NCBI GenBank assembly: GCA_022823725.1
Contig: JAJEHL010000002.1
Coordinates: 1 to 64,000 of the forward strand
Source: Candidatus Latescibacterota bacterium
GTDB lineage: Bacteria; Latescibacterota; UBA2968
DNA length: 64,000 bases
Reading direction: 5' to 3'
Each line of letters opens with the position of its first letter. Position 1 is the stretch's first letter. Of the stretch, positions 9,540 to 19,254 are shown piece after piece. The translations under genes and the position numbers were made by a program. The notes under the pieces are model-generated. The model did not search any database. It worked only from the letters and a program-made list of their open reading frames with translations, and was not told the DNA's origin.

Positions 9540-9686
9540 GGTTAACTCCCTTCAGAAATAATTTCGAAAACCAGACTTAAAGACGCCTTTGCGCCTCTGT
9601 CACTTCCCCTCATGTAAATCGATCTCAGCTATATCGCTACTACATCACCTCCTTGTTCTTCCCCGACAATAAGCCATTTGATTACC

Positions 9687-10778
9687 TCACACCGATGACA
9701 GCGATATACCCCGATGAATGGGCTTTCCCTGTGACCGGCGCGCCTGAATGAGTTCAGAAACAATACTCACGGCAATTTCTTCGGGTGTATCTGCGCCGAT
9801 ATCCAATCCAATCGGCGCGTGAACCGCATCCAATTTTTCTCGCGGAATGCCCTTGGCTTCAAACTCTTTCCACATCAGCGCAATCTTGCGGCGGCTGCCA
9901 ATCATACCAACATACGCCGCCCGGGTATTAATCGCCTGCTCAATGACCGGCTTGTCGTGCTGGTGCCCGCGCGTCACAGCCACCACATAAGATAAATCGT
10001 CAATAATGAGATGATCAAAAGCCGTCTCCATCTCCAGCGTCAGCGTTTCACTCGCCAGGGGAAACCGCTCTTTGTTGGCAAACATAGGCCGATCGTCAAT
10101 AACCACAATCCGAAACCCAACCGAATGCGCGATCTGTGCGATAGCATAGGAAACGTGCCCCCCGCCAAACAAAAACAACGTGGGTTCGGGACAAATAGAT
10201 TCCAAAAAGACCACAACGGGTTCCGAGCCGATCTTTATAACTTTGAGCAAACTCTCTGGAATTGCCTCAAAAGACGCCACCTCTTCCCGCACACATGCTT
10301 CGGCAAGGTCATGGCCCAGGCTCCCCACCGTCCTGCCATCGGGATGTACCAATAGCTTCGCACCCACCTGATCGCCGCCCGAGACCAGCGTTGCCAGCAC
10401 AGCCGAACCCCGCACTTTGCGAACCCGAGCGATATCGCCGAGCATATCATCTGCGCGACCGGGCAACAAAGGCTCGGTAAAAATCTCGACATTGCCACCG
10501 CAATTGAGGCCATTTTCGCCCGCGTGTTTTTCAGTCAAAATAAACTTCTGCAACGTCGGTGCTTCGGTTTCCATCACATGACGGGCTTCGGCCCACACAT
10601 CGGCTTCCAAACACCCGCCGCCTACCGTACCTATAATTTTGCCATCGGGACGCACGAGCATCTTGGCCTTCTTGCTCATCGGCAAAGACCCCTTGCTCGA
10701 CACAATCGTCGATAAGGCGGCTTTTTCACCCTGTAAAACCAGAGCCAACGCCTCTTGAAAAACATCTTGACCAGCCAT
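9687..10778 (-). CDS. XdhC/CoxI-family molybdoenzyme maturation protein
   Basis: The protein has 363 residues. The N-terminal XdhC/CoxI domain has STIVSSKGSLPMSKKAKMLV and TVGGGCLEADVWAEA (about 51-65), with a later NCGGNVEIF motif. The C-terminal half is a Rossmann-like domain starting LFLFGGGHVSYAIAQIA and ending with VGMIGSRRK. XdhC proteins bind molybdenum cofactor and help insert its sulfurated form into xanthine dehydrogenase and related hydroxylases. It is the last gene of a four-gene run with a VWA protein, a MoxR ATPase and a NUDIX protein, the same kinds found as CoxE and CoxD in CO dehydrogenase clusters. No structural hydroxylase genes are in the window, so the client enzyme is unknown. 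Confidence 0.9.
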   Translation of the reverse strand: MAGQDVFQEALALVLQGEKAALSTIVSSKGSLPMSKKAKMLVRPDGKIIGTVGGGCLEADVWAEARHVMETEAPTLQKFILTEKHAGENGLNCGGNVEIFTEPLLPGRADDMLGDIARVRKVRGSAVLATLVSGGDQVGAKLLVHPDGRTVGSLGHDLAEACVREEVASFEAIPESLLKVIKIGSEPVVVFLESICPEPTLFLFGGGHVSYAIAQIAHSVGFRIVVIDDRPMFANKERFPLASETLTLEMETAFDHLIIDDLSYVVAVTRGHQHDKPVIEQAINTRAAYVGMIGSRRKIALMWKEFEAKGIPREKLDAVHAPIGLDIGADTPEEIAVSIVSELIQARRSQGKPIHRGISLSSV

Positions 10779-10787
10779 AACATCCCC

Positions 10788-11924
10788 CTACTTCCAAACA
10801 GACCGCAGTGTTCGAGCCAATTGAATCAAACTCTCCAAATTGTGTGCGGGCAAAAAATAATCCAAATAGGGAAGTGCTGTCTTCATCCCCAAACACAGAG
10901 GTTGATAGCCCGGCGTGCCCAAAAGTGGATTGAGCCACATCAATTTATGCACGCGCTTTCGCAAACGCGCCATCTCTTGTCGCATCAAATCGGGATCGCC
11001 CCGATCCCAGCCATCGCTCACAATAATCATCACAGTGCGCGAGTGCAGCATATCGCGCGCAAACTGGTCGTTAAACTCGCGCAAACACCCACCAATATCT
11101 GTTCCACCCGCCCAGTCGTGTACCGTATCAGCCACTTCCACGAGCGATTCTTCAATGCCTTTTGTTTTGAGCAGTCGCGAAATCGCGGTCATCCGCGTGG
11201 AAAACACCCCGACCTCCACATCTCGGATTTCGCGCTTGAGCGCGTAGATGAAACGAATTAAAAAGCGACTATAACAATCCATAGACCCGCTCACATCACA
11301 CAACAACATCAGCCTGGTCTTTTTGATGCGCCGCCGCTTCATCATCAATTCCACACCATCAGAACCATATAGCGCATTGCGCCGCCATGTGCGCCTGAAA
11401 TCCAGCTCAGCCCCCCGATTTTCGGGCACGCGCCTGCGACTGCGGCGATTGGCAATAATATTCACAATCTCGTGAATCACCTTTCGGGCTTGCTCAATCT
11501 CGCGATCGGACATTGCGGCCAAATCTTTTCCCATCAAAGCCTCATCGGGGCTATATCCAACCTCCTCGGACTCGCCCTCCCCCTCGGCCTCTTCCTGCAA
11601 ATCTGCGGTATCCACCACCTCATTGACATCTGCCTGAACATCGAGATCCGGATCTCCGCCGGCCTCCGTATCGGTCAGCGTCATATCGTCGGGCAAAATC
11701 GGTCGCGCCCAGAAAGCCCTGAAAACCTCGTCAAAAGTCTCCAGATCGTCATAGCGCGACACCAGTGTTGCACGCGCAGCAGCATAAAAATCGCTTCGAT
11801 TGTGCAGGCTGATATATTGAAAACTATCGCACAAATCGATGAGATTGCCCGCATTGACTTCAACGCCTGCACTGTGCAAAGCCCTTGAAAAACCGACAAC
11901 TCGTCCCAACATGGTTCTTGGCAT
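10788..11924 (-). CDS. VWA-domain protein, CoxE-like
   Basis: The 378-residue protein has an N-terminal helical region, a strongly acidic linker (about residues 85-125) and a C-terminal von Willebrand factor A domain. The metal-binding MIDAS motif is visible as DVSGS (210-214), with the matching T in WAGGTDIGG and D in VSDGWDRGD. CoxE-type VWA proteins act with a MoxR ATPase as a chaperone pair that matures the active site of CO dehydrogenase-like molybdenum hydroxylases. An AGGAG site lies six bases before the ATG, and the MoxR stop codon is eight bases upstream, which indicates a tight operon. Confidence 0.85.
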   Translation of the reverse strand: MPRTMLGRVVGFSRALHSAGVEVNAGNLIDLCDSFQYISLHNRSDFYAAARATLVSRYDDLETFDEVFRAFWARPILPDDMTLTDTEAGGDPDLDVQADVNEVVDTADLQEEAEGEGESEEVGYSPDEALMGKDLAAMSDREIEQARKVIHEIVNIIANRRSRRRVPENRGAELDFRRTWRRNALYGSDGVELMMKRRRIKKTRLMLLCDVSGSMDCYSRFLIRFIYALKREIRDVEVGVFSTRMTAISRLLKTKGIEESLVEVADTVHDWAGGTDIGGCLREFNDQFARDMLHSRTVMIIVSDGWDRGDPDLMRQEMARLRKRVHKLMWLNPLLGTPGYQPLCLGMKTALPYLDYFLPAHNLESLIQLARTLRSVWK

Positions 11925-11932
11925 GTGATCTC

Positions 11933-12844
11933 CTAAACGCCAACTTGCGTGCGTTCTTTTAACAATCGAGCCTTCTCAATCAGTTGTGGCAGACCGTCTT
12001 CCTGAATTTTTTCAATATCTTCTTTATACTTCAAAACACATCCCAATGTCGCATCAACTATCTGAGGATCCAGTTCTTCAACTTGCATAGCCATCAAAGC
12101 CAGTGCCCAATCAATCGTTTCGGCAACACCGGGTTTTTTGTAAAAATCGCGATTGCGCAACAGTTGCATAAACCCGCAAACCTGTTGTGCCAATTCGTCC
12201 TGCACGCCCGACACACGCGACCGCACAATATCCATTTCTTTGGTAAACGTGGGATAGTCAATCCACAAATACAAACACCGGCGCTTCAGTGCATCGTGCA
12301 ACTCGCGCGTTCGGTTGGACGTAAGTACGACAAACGGCACTTGCATCGCTTTTATCGCACCAATCTCGGGAATCGTAATCTGGAAATCGGACAACACCTC
12401 CAGCAAAAACGCCTCAAATTCTTCGTCCGACCGATCCACTTCGTCAATCAACAACACCTGTTGCTTTTCTGCGCTGCCCTCAAGAGCCGACAAAAGGGGA
12501 CGCTTGAGCAAAAAATCTTCGCGAAAAATATTCTGACCAATCTCGGCCTTGTCGATTCCCCGCGCTTCTTCGAGCCTTAGCTCCAGCATCTGGCGCGGAT
12601 AGTTCCATTCGTACAATGCCGTATTGGCATCAATGCCTTCATAGCACTGCAATCGAATCAATTCGGTATTAAAAATACCGGCCATAACTTTGGCCACTTC
12701 TGTCTTTCCAACGCCTGGTTCCCCCTCCAAAAAAATCGGTTTGCCAAGCGACTGCGCCAAAAAAATCGTCGTTGCCAATGTGCGGTCCGTGATATACCCC
12801 TGCTCGGCAAACCGCTCTTCAACATCTTCAATAGAATTCAGCAT
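11933..12844 (-). CDS. MoxR-family AAA+ ATPase, CoxD-like
   Basis: The start is placed at 12844 (MLNSIEDVEERF), with AAAGG upstream, rather than fifteen codons earlier, giving 303 residues. Walker A is GEPGVGKTE (41-49) and Walker B is LLIDEVDRSDEEF. A sensor region LTSNRTRELHDALKRRC follows, as in MoxR AAA+ proteins. These ATPases remodel or insert cofactors into client proteins, usually with a VWA partner; here that partner is the next gene. The start overlaps the last seven bases of the NUDIX gene, so translation is probably coupled. In CO dehydrogenase systems CoxD is the corresponding protein. Confidence 0.9.
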   Translation of the reverse strand: MLNSIEDVEERFAEQGYITDRTLATTIFLAQSLGKPIFLEGEPGVGKTEVAKVMAGIFNTELIRLQCYEGIDANTALYEWNYPRQMLELRLEEARGIDKAEIGQNIFREDFLLKRPLLSALEGSAEKQQVLLIDEVDRSDEEFEAFLLEVLSDFQITIPEIGAIKAMQVPFVVLTSNRTRELHDALKRRCLYLWIDYPTFTKEMDIVRSRVSGVQDELAQQVCGFMQLLRNRDFYKKPGVAETIDWALALMAMQVEELDPQIVDATLGCVLKYKEDIEKIQEDGLPQLIEKARLLKERTQVGV

Positions 12845-13386
12845 AATAACCTTTCTTTTTGATACATTTCGCCATACTGCGCCACCCAAATTTGCAATGC
12901 CTCTCTGGTCGTGTCAAAAGCCAGATCATTCCAGGGAATATCCCGGGGGGCAAATGTAGCCACAGCCTGCGATTCAAAATTACCTGCCAACTTTCCGCCC
13001 ACAACCCGTCCAGTATAAACAATCAGCACCACCCGTTCCCCTTCATAAGACAACACGCCGAGCAACTCACCGATCTCAACCTCTAACCCCACTTCCTCGC
13101 GGGTCTCGCGTACAGCCGCGACATCGGTAGGCTCGCCCGCATCCACATATCCGCCAGGGAACACCCACTTGCCAAACCCGGGTTCAATATTGCGCTTGAG
13201 CAAGACAACGCCACCATCGAGAGTGACAATAACCCCAGCTGCTACTTTGGGGTCGAGATAAGCCACAAATCCACACGACGGACAACACGGTCTCTCCCGA
13301 TCTTCAACTGCTTTTACAACCAGCAAAGTCCCACAGCGTTCGCAAAACCGGGCTTCGGATTTTATGCAATTGGGCAAAGGGATCAA
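12838..13386 (-). CDS. NUDIX hydrolase with N-terminal zinc ribbon
   Basis: The 182-residue protein begins with a two-CxxC zinc ribbon (FCERCGTLL and CCPSCGFVAY, residues 14-42). A NUDIX fold follows with a complete box, GYVDAGEPTDVAAVRETREE then VGLEVE: G-x5-E-x7-REU-x-EE-x-GU is satisfied. Zinc-ribbon NUDIX enzymes cleave nucleoside diphosphate derivatives such as NADH or other dinucleotides; the exact substrate here is unknown. It is the first gene of the run leading to MoxR, VWA and XdhC and overlaps MoxR by seven bases. Its inclusion in a molybdoenzyme maturation operon hints at a role in cofactor or nucleotide clean-up, but that is inference. Confidence 0.85.
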   Translation of the reverse strand: MIPLPNCIKSEARFCERCGTLLVVKAVEDRERPCCPSCGFVAYLDPKVAAGVIVTLDGGVVLLKRNIEPGFGKWVFPGGYVDAGEPTDVAAVRETREEVGLEVEIGELLGVLSYEGERVVLIVYTGRVVGGKLAGNFESQAVATFAPRDIPWNDLAFDTTREALQIWVAQYGEMYQKERLLC

Positions 13387-13468
13387 CCACCTTATTTACT
13401 TAAAATAATACAGTATAACTTATAGGCAGTAAAATACACATGTAATAGTTTTGGGTCAACGAAAAAGC

Positions 13469-13522
13469 CCCGAATGCAAATTCGGGACAAAAAAATGGGA
13501 ACCGGGTCGCGGGCCGGTTCCC
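13469..13522 (-). terminator. Two hairpins at the end of the pst operon
   Basis: The first hairpin (13469-13475 with 13480-13486, GCAA loop) is followed on the minus strand by CTTTTTC and fits a terminator. The second (13497-13505 with 13514-13522) is a 9-bp GC-rich stem. Both lie between the phoU stop at 13605 and the unrelated NUDIX gene, so they end the phosphate transport operon. The rest of this 218-base gap shows nothing else. Confidence 0.65.
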
Positions 13523-13604
13523 AAGAGGGAGAATACGTCGTGCTTTGAATACGATATCATTGCCGTGTTACAATCGCGTGTCGTTTACGCGACAAAACCG
13601 TTAA

Positions 13605-14285
13605 TTACTCTTCTCCTGCGCGCAATTCCTCTTTTTGATGTCTCACAATACGCCCCTGAACGAGATAGACGACATTTTCGGCAATATTGGATGAATGATC
13701 GCCAATGCGCTCCAAATGTCGGGACACGAGAATGAGCAAAATAGCCTGATCCACAGTCGAAGACATACCCGTATTTAAGTACGTCAACAACTCGCGGAAA
13801 ATTTGATCGCGCAACGCATCCATTGTATCGTCAATTTTACGCACCTTATTGGCCAATTCCACATCGCGATTGACAAAAGCATCCAGAGCATCCCTGACCA
13901 TACCCCGTGCCAGCACGGCCATCCGCGGAATATCGATCAGCGGTTTCAATTGCGGCATCTGATTGAGCAAACGCGCGCGTTGCGCGATATTCACCGCCTG
14001 GTCATTGATGCGCTCGAGATCGTAATTGATCTTAATCATACTCGCCACCAGGCGCAAATCGCCAGCCACGGGTTGCTGCACAGCCAACACCTTCAAACAC
14101 TCTTCTTCTATCGCCACTTCCCAATCGTCAATGTTATGCCCACCTTCTTCGACCACATCGGCGAGGTGATTGTCGCGTTCTACAAGCGATTGTACTGCCT
14201 GTTCAATCGACTCTTCTACCGCACTACCCATCTTCAGTAATTCACCTTTGAGGTGGTCGAGATGCTGGTCGAGAGTACGCTCCAT
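13605..14285 (-). CDS. phoU: Phosphate-signalling protein PhoU
   Basis: The start is placed at 14285 (MERTLDQHLDHLKGELLKMG) with GGAG upstream, giving 226 residues, a normal PhoU length. The protein has two three-helix repeats with the PhoU metal-binding type motifs EEECLKVLAVQQPVAGDLR and SRHLERIGDHSSNIAENVVY. PhoU works with the Pst transporter to keep the phosphate sensor kinase off when phosphate is plentiful and limits uptake. It is the last gene of pstSCAB-phoU, sixteen bases after pstB. No PhoB or PhoR gene is in the window. Confidence 0.95.
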   Translation of the reverse strand: MERTLDQHLDHLKGELLKMGSAVEESIEQAVQSLVERDNHLADVVEEGGHNIDDWEVAIEEECLKVLAVQQPVAGDLRLVASMIKINYDLERINDQAVNIAQRARLLNQMPQLKPLIDIPRMAVLARGMVRDALDAFVNRDVELANKVRKIDDTMDALRDQIFRELLTYLNTGMSSTVDQAILLILVSRHLERIGDHSSNIAENVVYLVQGRIVRHQKEELRAGEE

Positions 14286-14301
14286 AATAATCACTCCGTT
14301 C

Positions 14302-15114
14302 TTAACCAAACCGTCCCGTCACGTAATCTTCGGTTTGTTTGAGCTGCGGATTGGTAAACATCTCGCTCGTTTCGGCCATCTCAATCAAACGTCCCAAATA
14401 GAAAAACGCCGTATAGTCCGAAATGCGCGACGCCTGCTGCATATTGTGTGTTACAATCACAATCGTATATTGTTTTTTCAGATCTTCAATCGTCTCTTCA
14501 ATACGCCCTGTCGCAATTGGATCCAGTGCCGAACAGGGTTCATCCATCAAGATCACCGAAGGCTCAACAGCAATTGCACGCGCAATACACAACCTCTGCT
14601 GCTGACCTCCTGAAAGCCCCAGGGCACTGTCATTGAGCCGGTCTTTTACCTCATCCCAAAGCGCGGCAGCCTGCAAACTGCGTTCCACCACCTCATCGAG
14701 CATCGCCCGCCGATTCTCACCTGCAATTCTCAAACCGTAAACGAGATTCTCATAAATCGACTTGGGAAAAGGATTGGATTTTTGAAACACCATCCCGACC
14801 TGACGGCGCAACGAAATCACATCGTATCCGGGACCGTAAATGTCGTCATTATCAATTTCAACCACACCCTCAATACGCACCGAATCGATCAAATCGTTTA
14901 GCCGATTCATGCACCGCAACAGCGTTGACTTCCCGCATCCCGAAGGACCTATAAGAGCCGTCACCCGATGCTCGGGAATCTGCATGTCAATGTCAAAAAG
15001 GGCCTGCGTCTCACCGTAATATAGATTCAGATTCGATACAGTGACAATGGGATTTTGAATATCCGGGACAATTGCTTCTAACTGTGTATTTACTGCAAGT
15101 TCTGCTTCAGCCAT
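14302..15114 (-). CDS. pstB: Phosphate ABC transporter ATPase PstB
   Basis: The 270-residue ABC ATPase has Walker [10 protein letters not shown], the PstB-typical stretch [19 protein letters not shown], signature [14 protein letters not shown], and Walker [14 protein letters not shown]. These match PstB closely. It powers uptake of inorganic phosphate through PstC and PstA in the inner membrane. It sits between pstA and phoU. The 133-base gap to pstA holds a stretch with TTCATCTG and TTCATCTGCG repeats of no clear function. A 20-25 residue N-terminal extension precedes the usual start of the fold. Confidence 0.95.
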   Translation of the reverse strand: MAEAELAVNTQLEAIVPDIQNPIVTVSNLNLYYGETQALFDIDMQIPEHRVTALIGPSGCGKSTLLRCMNRLNDLIDSVRIEGVVEIDNDDIYGPGYDVISLRRQVGMVFQKSNPFPKSIYENLVYGLRIAGENRRAMLDEVVERSLQAAALWDEVKDRLNDSALGLSGGQQQRLCIARAIAVEPSVILMDEPCSALDPIATGRIEETIEDLKKQYTIVIVTHNMQQASRISDYTAFFYLGRLIEMAETSEMFTNPQLKQTEDYVTGRFG

Positions 15115-15247
15115 CGCGATTCCTTAGATCAGTTGTCAGTTGCCAGTCCGCCCTGCCACCACACCCACCAGTCCAGCCCCTTTTTATTCATCTGCATTCA
15201 TCTGCGTTCATGCTCGAATTACTCGCCTTCATTCTGCGGATCACACA

Positions 15248-16855
15248 TCAAAACGTCGCACCACTAAAGCGCTTGCGAAGTCGATTGCGAACCAGAATCG
15301 CCACCAGATTCAGAGCCAGCACAATCCCCATCAGCAACAAAGTCGTCGTATAGACCATGGGGCGGGCCGCCTCGACATTGGGCGACTGGAACCCCACATC
15401 GTAAATGTGAAAACCCAGATGCATAAACTTGCGTTCCAGGTGAAAAAAGGGCCAGATACCATCCACGGGTAATGAAGGTGCCAATTTCACAACGCCAGTA
15501 ATCATCAGCGGCGCCACTTCGCCAGCGCCGCGCGCAATCACGAGAATAATACCCGTGAGAATCCCCGGCAGCGCGCCGGGCAAAACCACGCGCAAAATAG
15601 TCTGCAATTTGGTCGCCCCCAGTGCCAGCGACCCGGCACGCACATCACTCGGCACGGCAGAAAGCGCTTCTTCGGCTGAAACAATCATCACCGGCACCGT
15701 CAGCAATGCCAGGGTCAACGAAGCCCACAGAATGCCGCCAGTGCCATACGTGGGCGTGGGCAACGCTTCGGAAAAAAAGAACTGATCGATACTTCCGCCA
15801 ATACCGTAAACAAAAAATCCCAGCCCAAACATACCAAAAACAATAGAAGGTACACCCGCCAGATTATTAACCGCAATGCGAATCCCTCTAACTAAGATAC
15901 CTTGCCTGGCGTATTCGCGCAAATACAGCGCCGCCAATATGCCAAATGGCACAGCCGCCAAACTCATCAAAAAAACCATCATAACAGTGCCAAAGATCGC
16001 GGGAAATATCCCACCTTCTGTATTGGACTCGCGGGGTTCATCGAATAAAAACTCCCCGATGCGCTCGCAATAAACGCCCGATTTTCCCAAAATCCCCAGT
16101 TGATTGGGACGATATGCACGCACGATATCGGCTGTGGCAATCTGCCGCACCTCGCCGCCAATTAGCCGCACATCTACGCGGTAAATCTCGTTGGCTGAAC
16201 GCAATTGCGCCAGTTCGTCAGCCAATTGTTCATAAGCTTCCCAATAGGATCTGCTCTCTCGATCAATCGCATCAATTTCATCGGCATCTCCACCGCCCAA
16301 TTCTATCTCGCGTTTTTTCAAGCGCAGGCTTTCGATTTGTCGATTTAAGTCACCAATCGCATCTTTTTCAATTTCCCTAATCTGCTCGTGTCGCTCTCGC
16401 GTCTCACCCAATTGTGCTTGCAGCACATCCCAGGTGTTCGACATCTGGATTTCACCTTCGTACAGAGCTTCGATAAACCCGTAAAAATTGCCCCACTCAC
16501 GCCGCTCAAAAACCACCGCATCTCTGGGATAATCCGTCGATTGAATATCCGATTCATCAATCCATTGAAAATCGCTGCCATACACATCGCGATTGCCCAC
16601 CTTGATCTGAATGCGAAATTGCCCGGACCCCGTTCGGTTCGATGTGGGAATCTCCTGTTTGTCCCAGCGCTGTCCCATCGCTTTCCGACCATCTTTGAGT
16701 ACCACAGCTTCGATATCCGACGGCCAGAAAAATCCGGTACCATGGTACAAAACCAGCGCGACCAGCCCTATAACCATGAGCAAACAAAGTGCCAGCGCGC
16801 TGCCGGTCAACCAGATAAAAGGCACACCTGTTTTCCAGAAATTTTTCACATCCAT
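15248..16855 (-). CDS. pstA: Phosphate transporter permease PstA, enlarged
   Basis: About 535 residues, nearly twice the length of the E. coli protein. One membrane helix (about residues 15-38) is followed by a roughly 240-residue extracytoplasmic segment with a coiled-coil-like stretch (HEQIREIEKDAIGDLNRQIE). The permease core of five or so helices then follows, with the inner-membrane loop SAVPSDVRAGSLALGATKLQ. This loop contacts PstB. Such long PstA proteins are known in Proteobacteria and marine bacteria. The start is uncertain: the ATG at 16855 follows GGAG directly, and a GTG at 16849 has better spacing. The gene follows pstC by ten bases. Confidence 0.9.
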   Translation of the reverse strand: MDVKNFWKTGVPFIWLTGSALALCLLMVIGLVALVLYHGTGFFWPSDIEAVVLKDGRKAMGQRWDKQEIPTSNRTGSGQFRIQIKVGNRDVYGSDFQWIDESDIQSTDYPRDAVVFERREWGNFYGFIEALYEGEIQMSNTWDVLQAQLGETRERHEQIREIEKDAIGDLNRQIESLRLKKREIELGGGDADEIDAIDRESRSYWEAYEQLADELAQLRSANEIYRVDVRLIGGEVRQIATADIVRAYRPNQLGILGKSGVYCERIGEFLFDEPRESNTEGGIFPAIFGTVMMVFLMSLAAVPFGILAALYLREYARQGILVRGIRIAVNNLAGVPSIVFGMFGLGFFVYGIGGSIDQFFFSEALPTPTYGTGGILWASLTLALLTVPVMIVSAEEALSAVPSDVRAGSLALGATKLQTILRVVLPGALPGILTGIILVIARGAGEVAPLMITGVVKLAPSLPVDGIWPFFHLERKFMHLGFHIYDVGFQSPNVEAARPMVYTTTLLLMGIVLALNLVAILVRNRLRKRFSGATF

Positions 16856-16865
16856 CTCCAAAACA

Positions 16866-19106
16866 TCAAATTCTGCTATACTTTTCGCGCAAATGCTGCC
16901 GCACCACTTCTGCCAGCGTATTCACCAAAAAAGTAATCGCCGCCAGCAAAACCCCTGTCAAAAACAACACGCGATAAAGCGTACCTTCATGGGGTGCTTC
17001 GGGAATCTCCACAGCGATATTGGCCGACATCGTGCGCATGCCATTAAAAATGGTCCAGTCCAAAATCGGCGTATTACCCGTAGCCATCAACACAATCATC
17101 GTCTCGCCCACAGCGCGGCCAAATCCAATCATAGTCGCGGAAAAAATACCCGGGCTCGCCGTGGGCAACACCACGCGGATAGCCGTCTGCCAGGGCGTTG
17201 CGCCAAGCGCGAGTGACCCTGCGCGCAGATGCTGCGGCACACTCGACAGGGCATCTTCGCAGATCGTGTAAATAATAGGCACCACGGCAAAGCCCATCGC
17301 AAAGCCCACCACGAGACAATTGCGCTGATCGTAGCGCGTATTCGTTGTGCCGAGCAGCCAGCTTTGAAAATTGCCGCCGAACAAAAGCGATTCGGCTACT
17401 GGACCGAGTGCGAACGACAGATAGAGCGCGAACAACGCGATACCCGCCAGCAAAGTTAGAATCCAGTGATCGGGTACTCTGCGTGCAAAATCTTCGGACA
17501 TCTGCCCCCACGCCCACGCGCATATCACCACAACAATGGGTACACAAGGTAATAACAACAGCGCACCAACAATTCTCGTCTCCAGAAGCGGTGCCAACCA
17601 CAAACCAGCCAAAAAGCCCAAAATCACGCTGGGAAGCGAGGCCATCAACTCCACCACGGGTTTGACCACACCACGCACGTTGGGAGACGCAAAATCCGAT
17701 GTGTAAATCGCCGCCAGAACAGCCAGAGGCAGCGCGAATAACATGGCGTAAAGCGTACCCTTAAATGTGCCAAATACCAGAGGTACAATACTCAACTTGG
17801 GTTCAAAATCATCCGACCCACCTGTAGATTGCCACACGTATTGAGGCTCCGTATATCCCTCGTACCACACCTTGCCAAAAAGCGTTTGCAACGTCACTTC
17901 GGGATGTGGATTTTGAAGATCGAAATCCGTCACCTGTCCCGACTTGCTCACAGCCAAAAAGCCATTTGCTTTTGGCGCAAAAGACAGCGTTTGGATGGCA
18001 CCATCACCGGACAATTGAAAAAACGTCTGTTCCGATGTCATATGATGCAATGCAACCACTCCCGACACATCGCCCGATAAAAACTGTTTGTCTCGAGCAG
18101 ACGACGCCAGAGCAGTCACCGCCGCTGGATGAGACCGCAAAGCGTGGATCTTTTTGAACATCTTTTTATTGTCACCCTCGTGCGTCCTGACGGGCATCCA
18201 GACAGACACGCGGCCACCCACATCGCCCACGACGAGCGACACATCACCCAGCACAAAATCCAGCGCAGTCACCGCCTGATCGGAAATCCGAAAATAGTCC
18301 AACAATTTGGGTCTGGAACTCGCCCGTCCAACTTCCCATCGAAATACTTCACCGCGATCTGTACCCACCAGAACATAGCGTCCCGATTTGGTCACAGCAC
18401 CCACTCTGGCGCGCCCTTTGATCTCAGCGGTCAAATCGTACAGATGAACAGTTGTTTTGCCATCACCTAAAAGACCGCGCTGTGTTTCGGAAATTCCCAA
18501 AACGAGTTGCCCGGAATCCGCAATACCAAGTACTGTGCCCCGGGATTTCCCATCGTGCCGAAACACGAGATGCTCAAGAGTCTCATCGGTTAGATCCATG
18601 GTCGATTCAACAGAAAAAGACGGCGTCACAATCTGCTTTCCCTCCGCATCGTAATCCACGGCAAAATTCACGCGACAACCCAGCATTGTACCATCGTCCA
18701 GCCCCAGGCCAACATGCGTGTTATCCAGAGCGCGATAAGCCGCCCGAATGCGCCGCCCCTGTAATTCTGGGGGAGACACAGATTCTGTCACCGATTTTGT
18801 GGTCATATCCACGAAATCAATCCCCGTTTCGTGCACGACAAACATCACGGCCTGATAGGGATCAACCCCCGTACACAGGACGGGTTCACGGTGCGAAAAA
18901 TCAAAAGTATGTGCCCTGGACACGTCCGGCTTCAAAAACAGGGGATAGGACTCCATCAACACAAAAAGAAAAATGCCCAGCACAGACAGGATCACCCCGA
19001 TGCCGCCAGCAGTGATCACCCACCGTCCAGCGCGGTCCATCAGACGTGCCCCTGGCGTGATGCCGGGCAATTTTCGCTTTGATGTTGGTTCTGTGGGAAG
19101 TGCCAT
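16866..19106 (-). CDS. pstC: Phosphate transporter permease PstC with propeller-like insert
   Basis: The ATG at 19106 (MALPTEPTSKRKLPG) is chosen over an upstream TTG, giving 746 residues against about 320 for E. coli PstC. After the first membrane helix (about residues 25-45) lies a roughly 370-residue extracytoplasmic region. It has repeated WD40-like blades such as VTALDFVLGDVSLVVGDVGG and VTALASSARDKQFLSGDVSG. The C-terminal part is a normal permease core with SSVPQHLRAGSLALGATPWQ, which contacts the ATPase. It transports phosphate together with PstA. Large PstC proteins of this kind occur elsewhere; the role of the propeller is unknown. No strong ribosome-binding site precedes the ATG. 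Confidence 0.9.
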   Translation of the reverse strand: MALPTEPTSKRKLPGITPGARLMDRAGRWVITAGGIGVILSVLGIFLFVLMESYPLFLKPDVSRAHTFDFSHREPVLCTGVDPYQAVMFVVHETGIDFVDMTTKSVTESVSPPELQGRRIRAAYRALDNTHVGLGLDDGTMLGCRVNFAVDYDAEGKQIVTPSFSVESTMDLTDETLEHLVFRHDGKSRGTVLGIADSGQLVLGISETQRGLLGDGKTTVHLYDLTAEIKGRARVGAVTKSGRYVLVGTDRGEVFRWEVGRASSRPKLLDYFRISDQAVTALDFVLGDVSLVVGDVGGRVSVWMPVRTHEGDNKKMFKKIHALRSHPAAVTALASSARDKQFLSGDVSGVVALHHMTSEQTFFQLSGDGAIQTLSFAPKANGFLAVSKSGQVTDFDLQNPHPEVTLQTLFGKVWYEGYTEPQYVWQSTGGSDDFEPKLSIVPLVFGTFKGTLYAMLFALPLAVLAAIYTSDFASPNVRGVVKPVVELMASLPSVILGFLAGLWLAPLLETRIVGALLLLPCVPIVVVICAWAWGQMSEDFARRVPDHWILTLLAGIALFALYLSFALGPVAESLLFGGNFQSWLLGTTNTRYDQRNCLVVGFAMGFAVVPIIYTICEDALSSVPQHLRAGSLALGATPWQTAIRVVLPTASPGIFSATMIGFGRAVGETMIVLMATGNTPILDWTIFNGMRTMSANIAVEIPEAPHEGTLYRVLFLTGVLLAAITFLVNTLAEVVRQHLREKYSRI

Positions 19107-19254
19107 AATAAGAGATAAAACGCAAAAGGTGAGACGCAAGAGACATGGGCTGAGGGCTGGGGGGTTGGTCGCAGTTCCTCGCCTCTAACTGAGAACCGGA
19201 TAGCCCTCTAACGTCTAACGTCCCACCTTTGAGATAGAGTATTTGGGTATCTAA

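Noticed and set aside
15115-15247. A possible small gene or riboswitch between pstA and pstB
   Set aside because: Only low-complexity TTCATCTG-like repeats are present; no ribosome-binding site, hairpin or open frame of interest.
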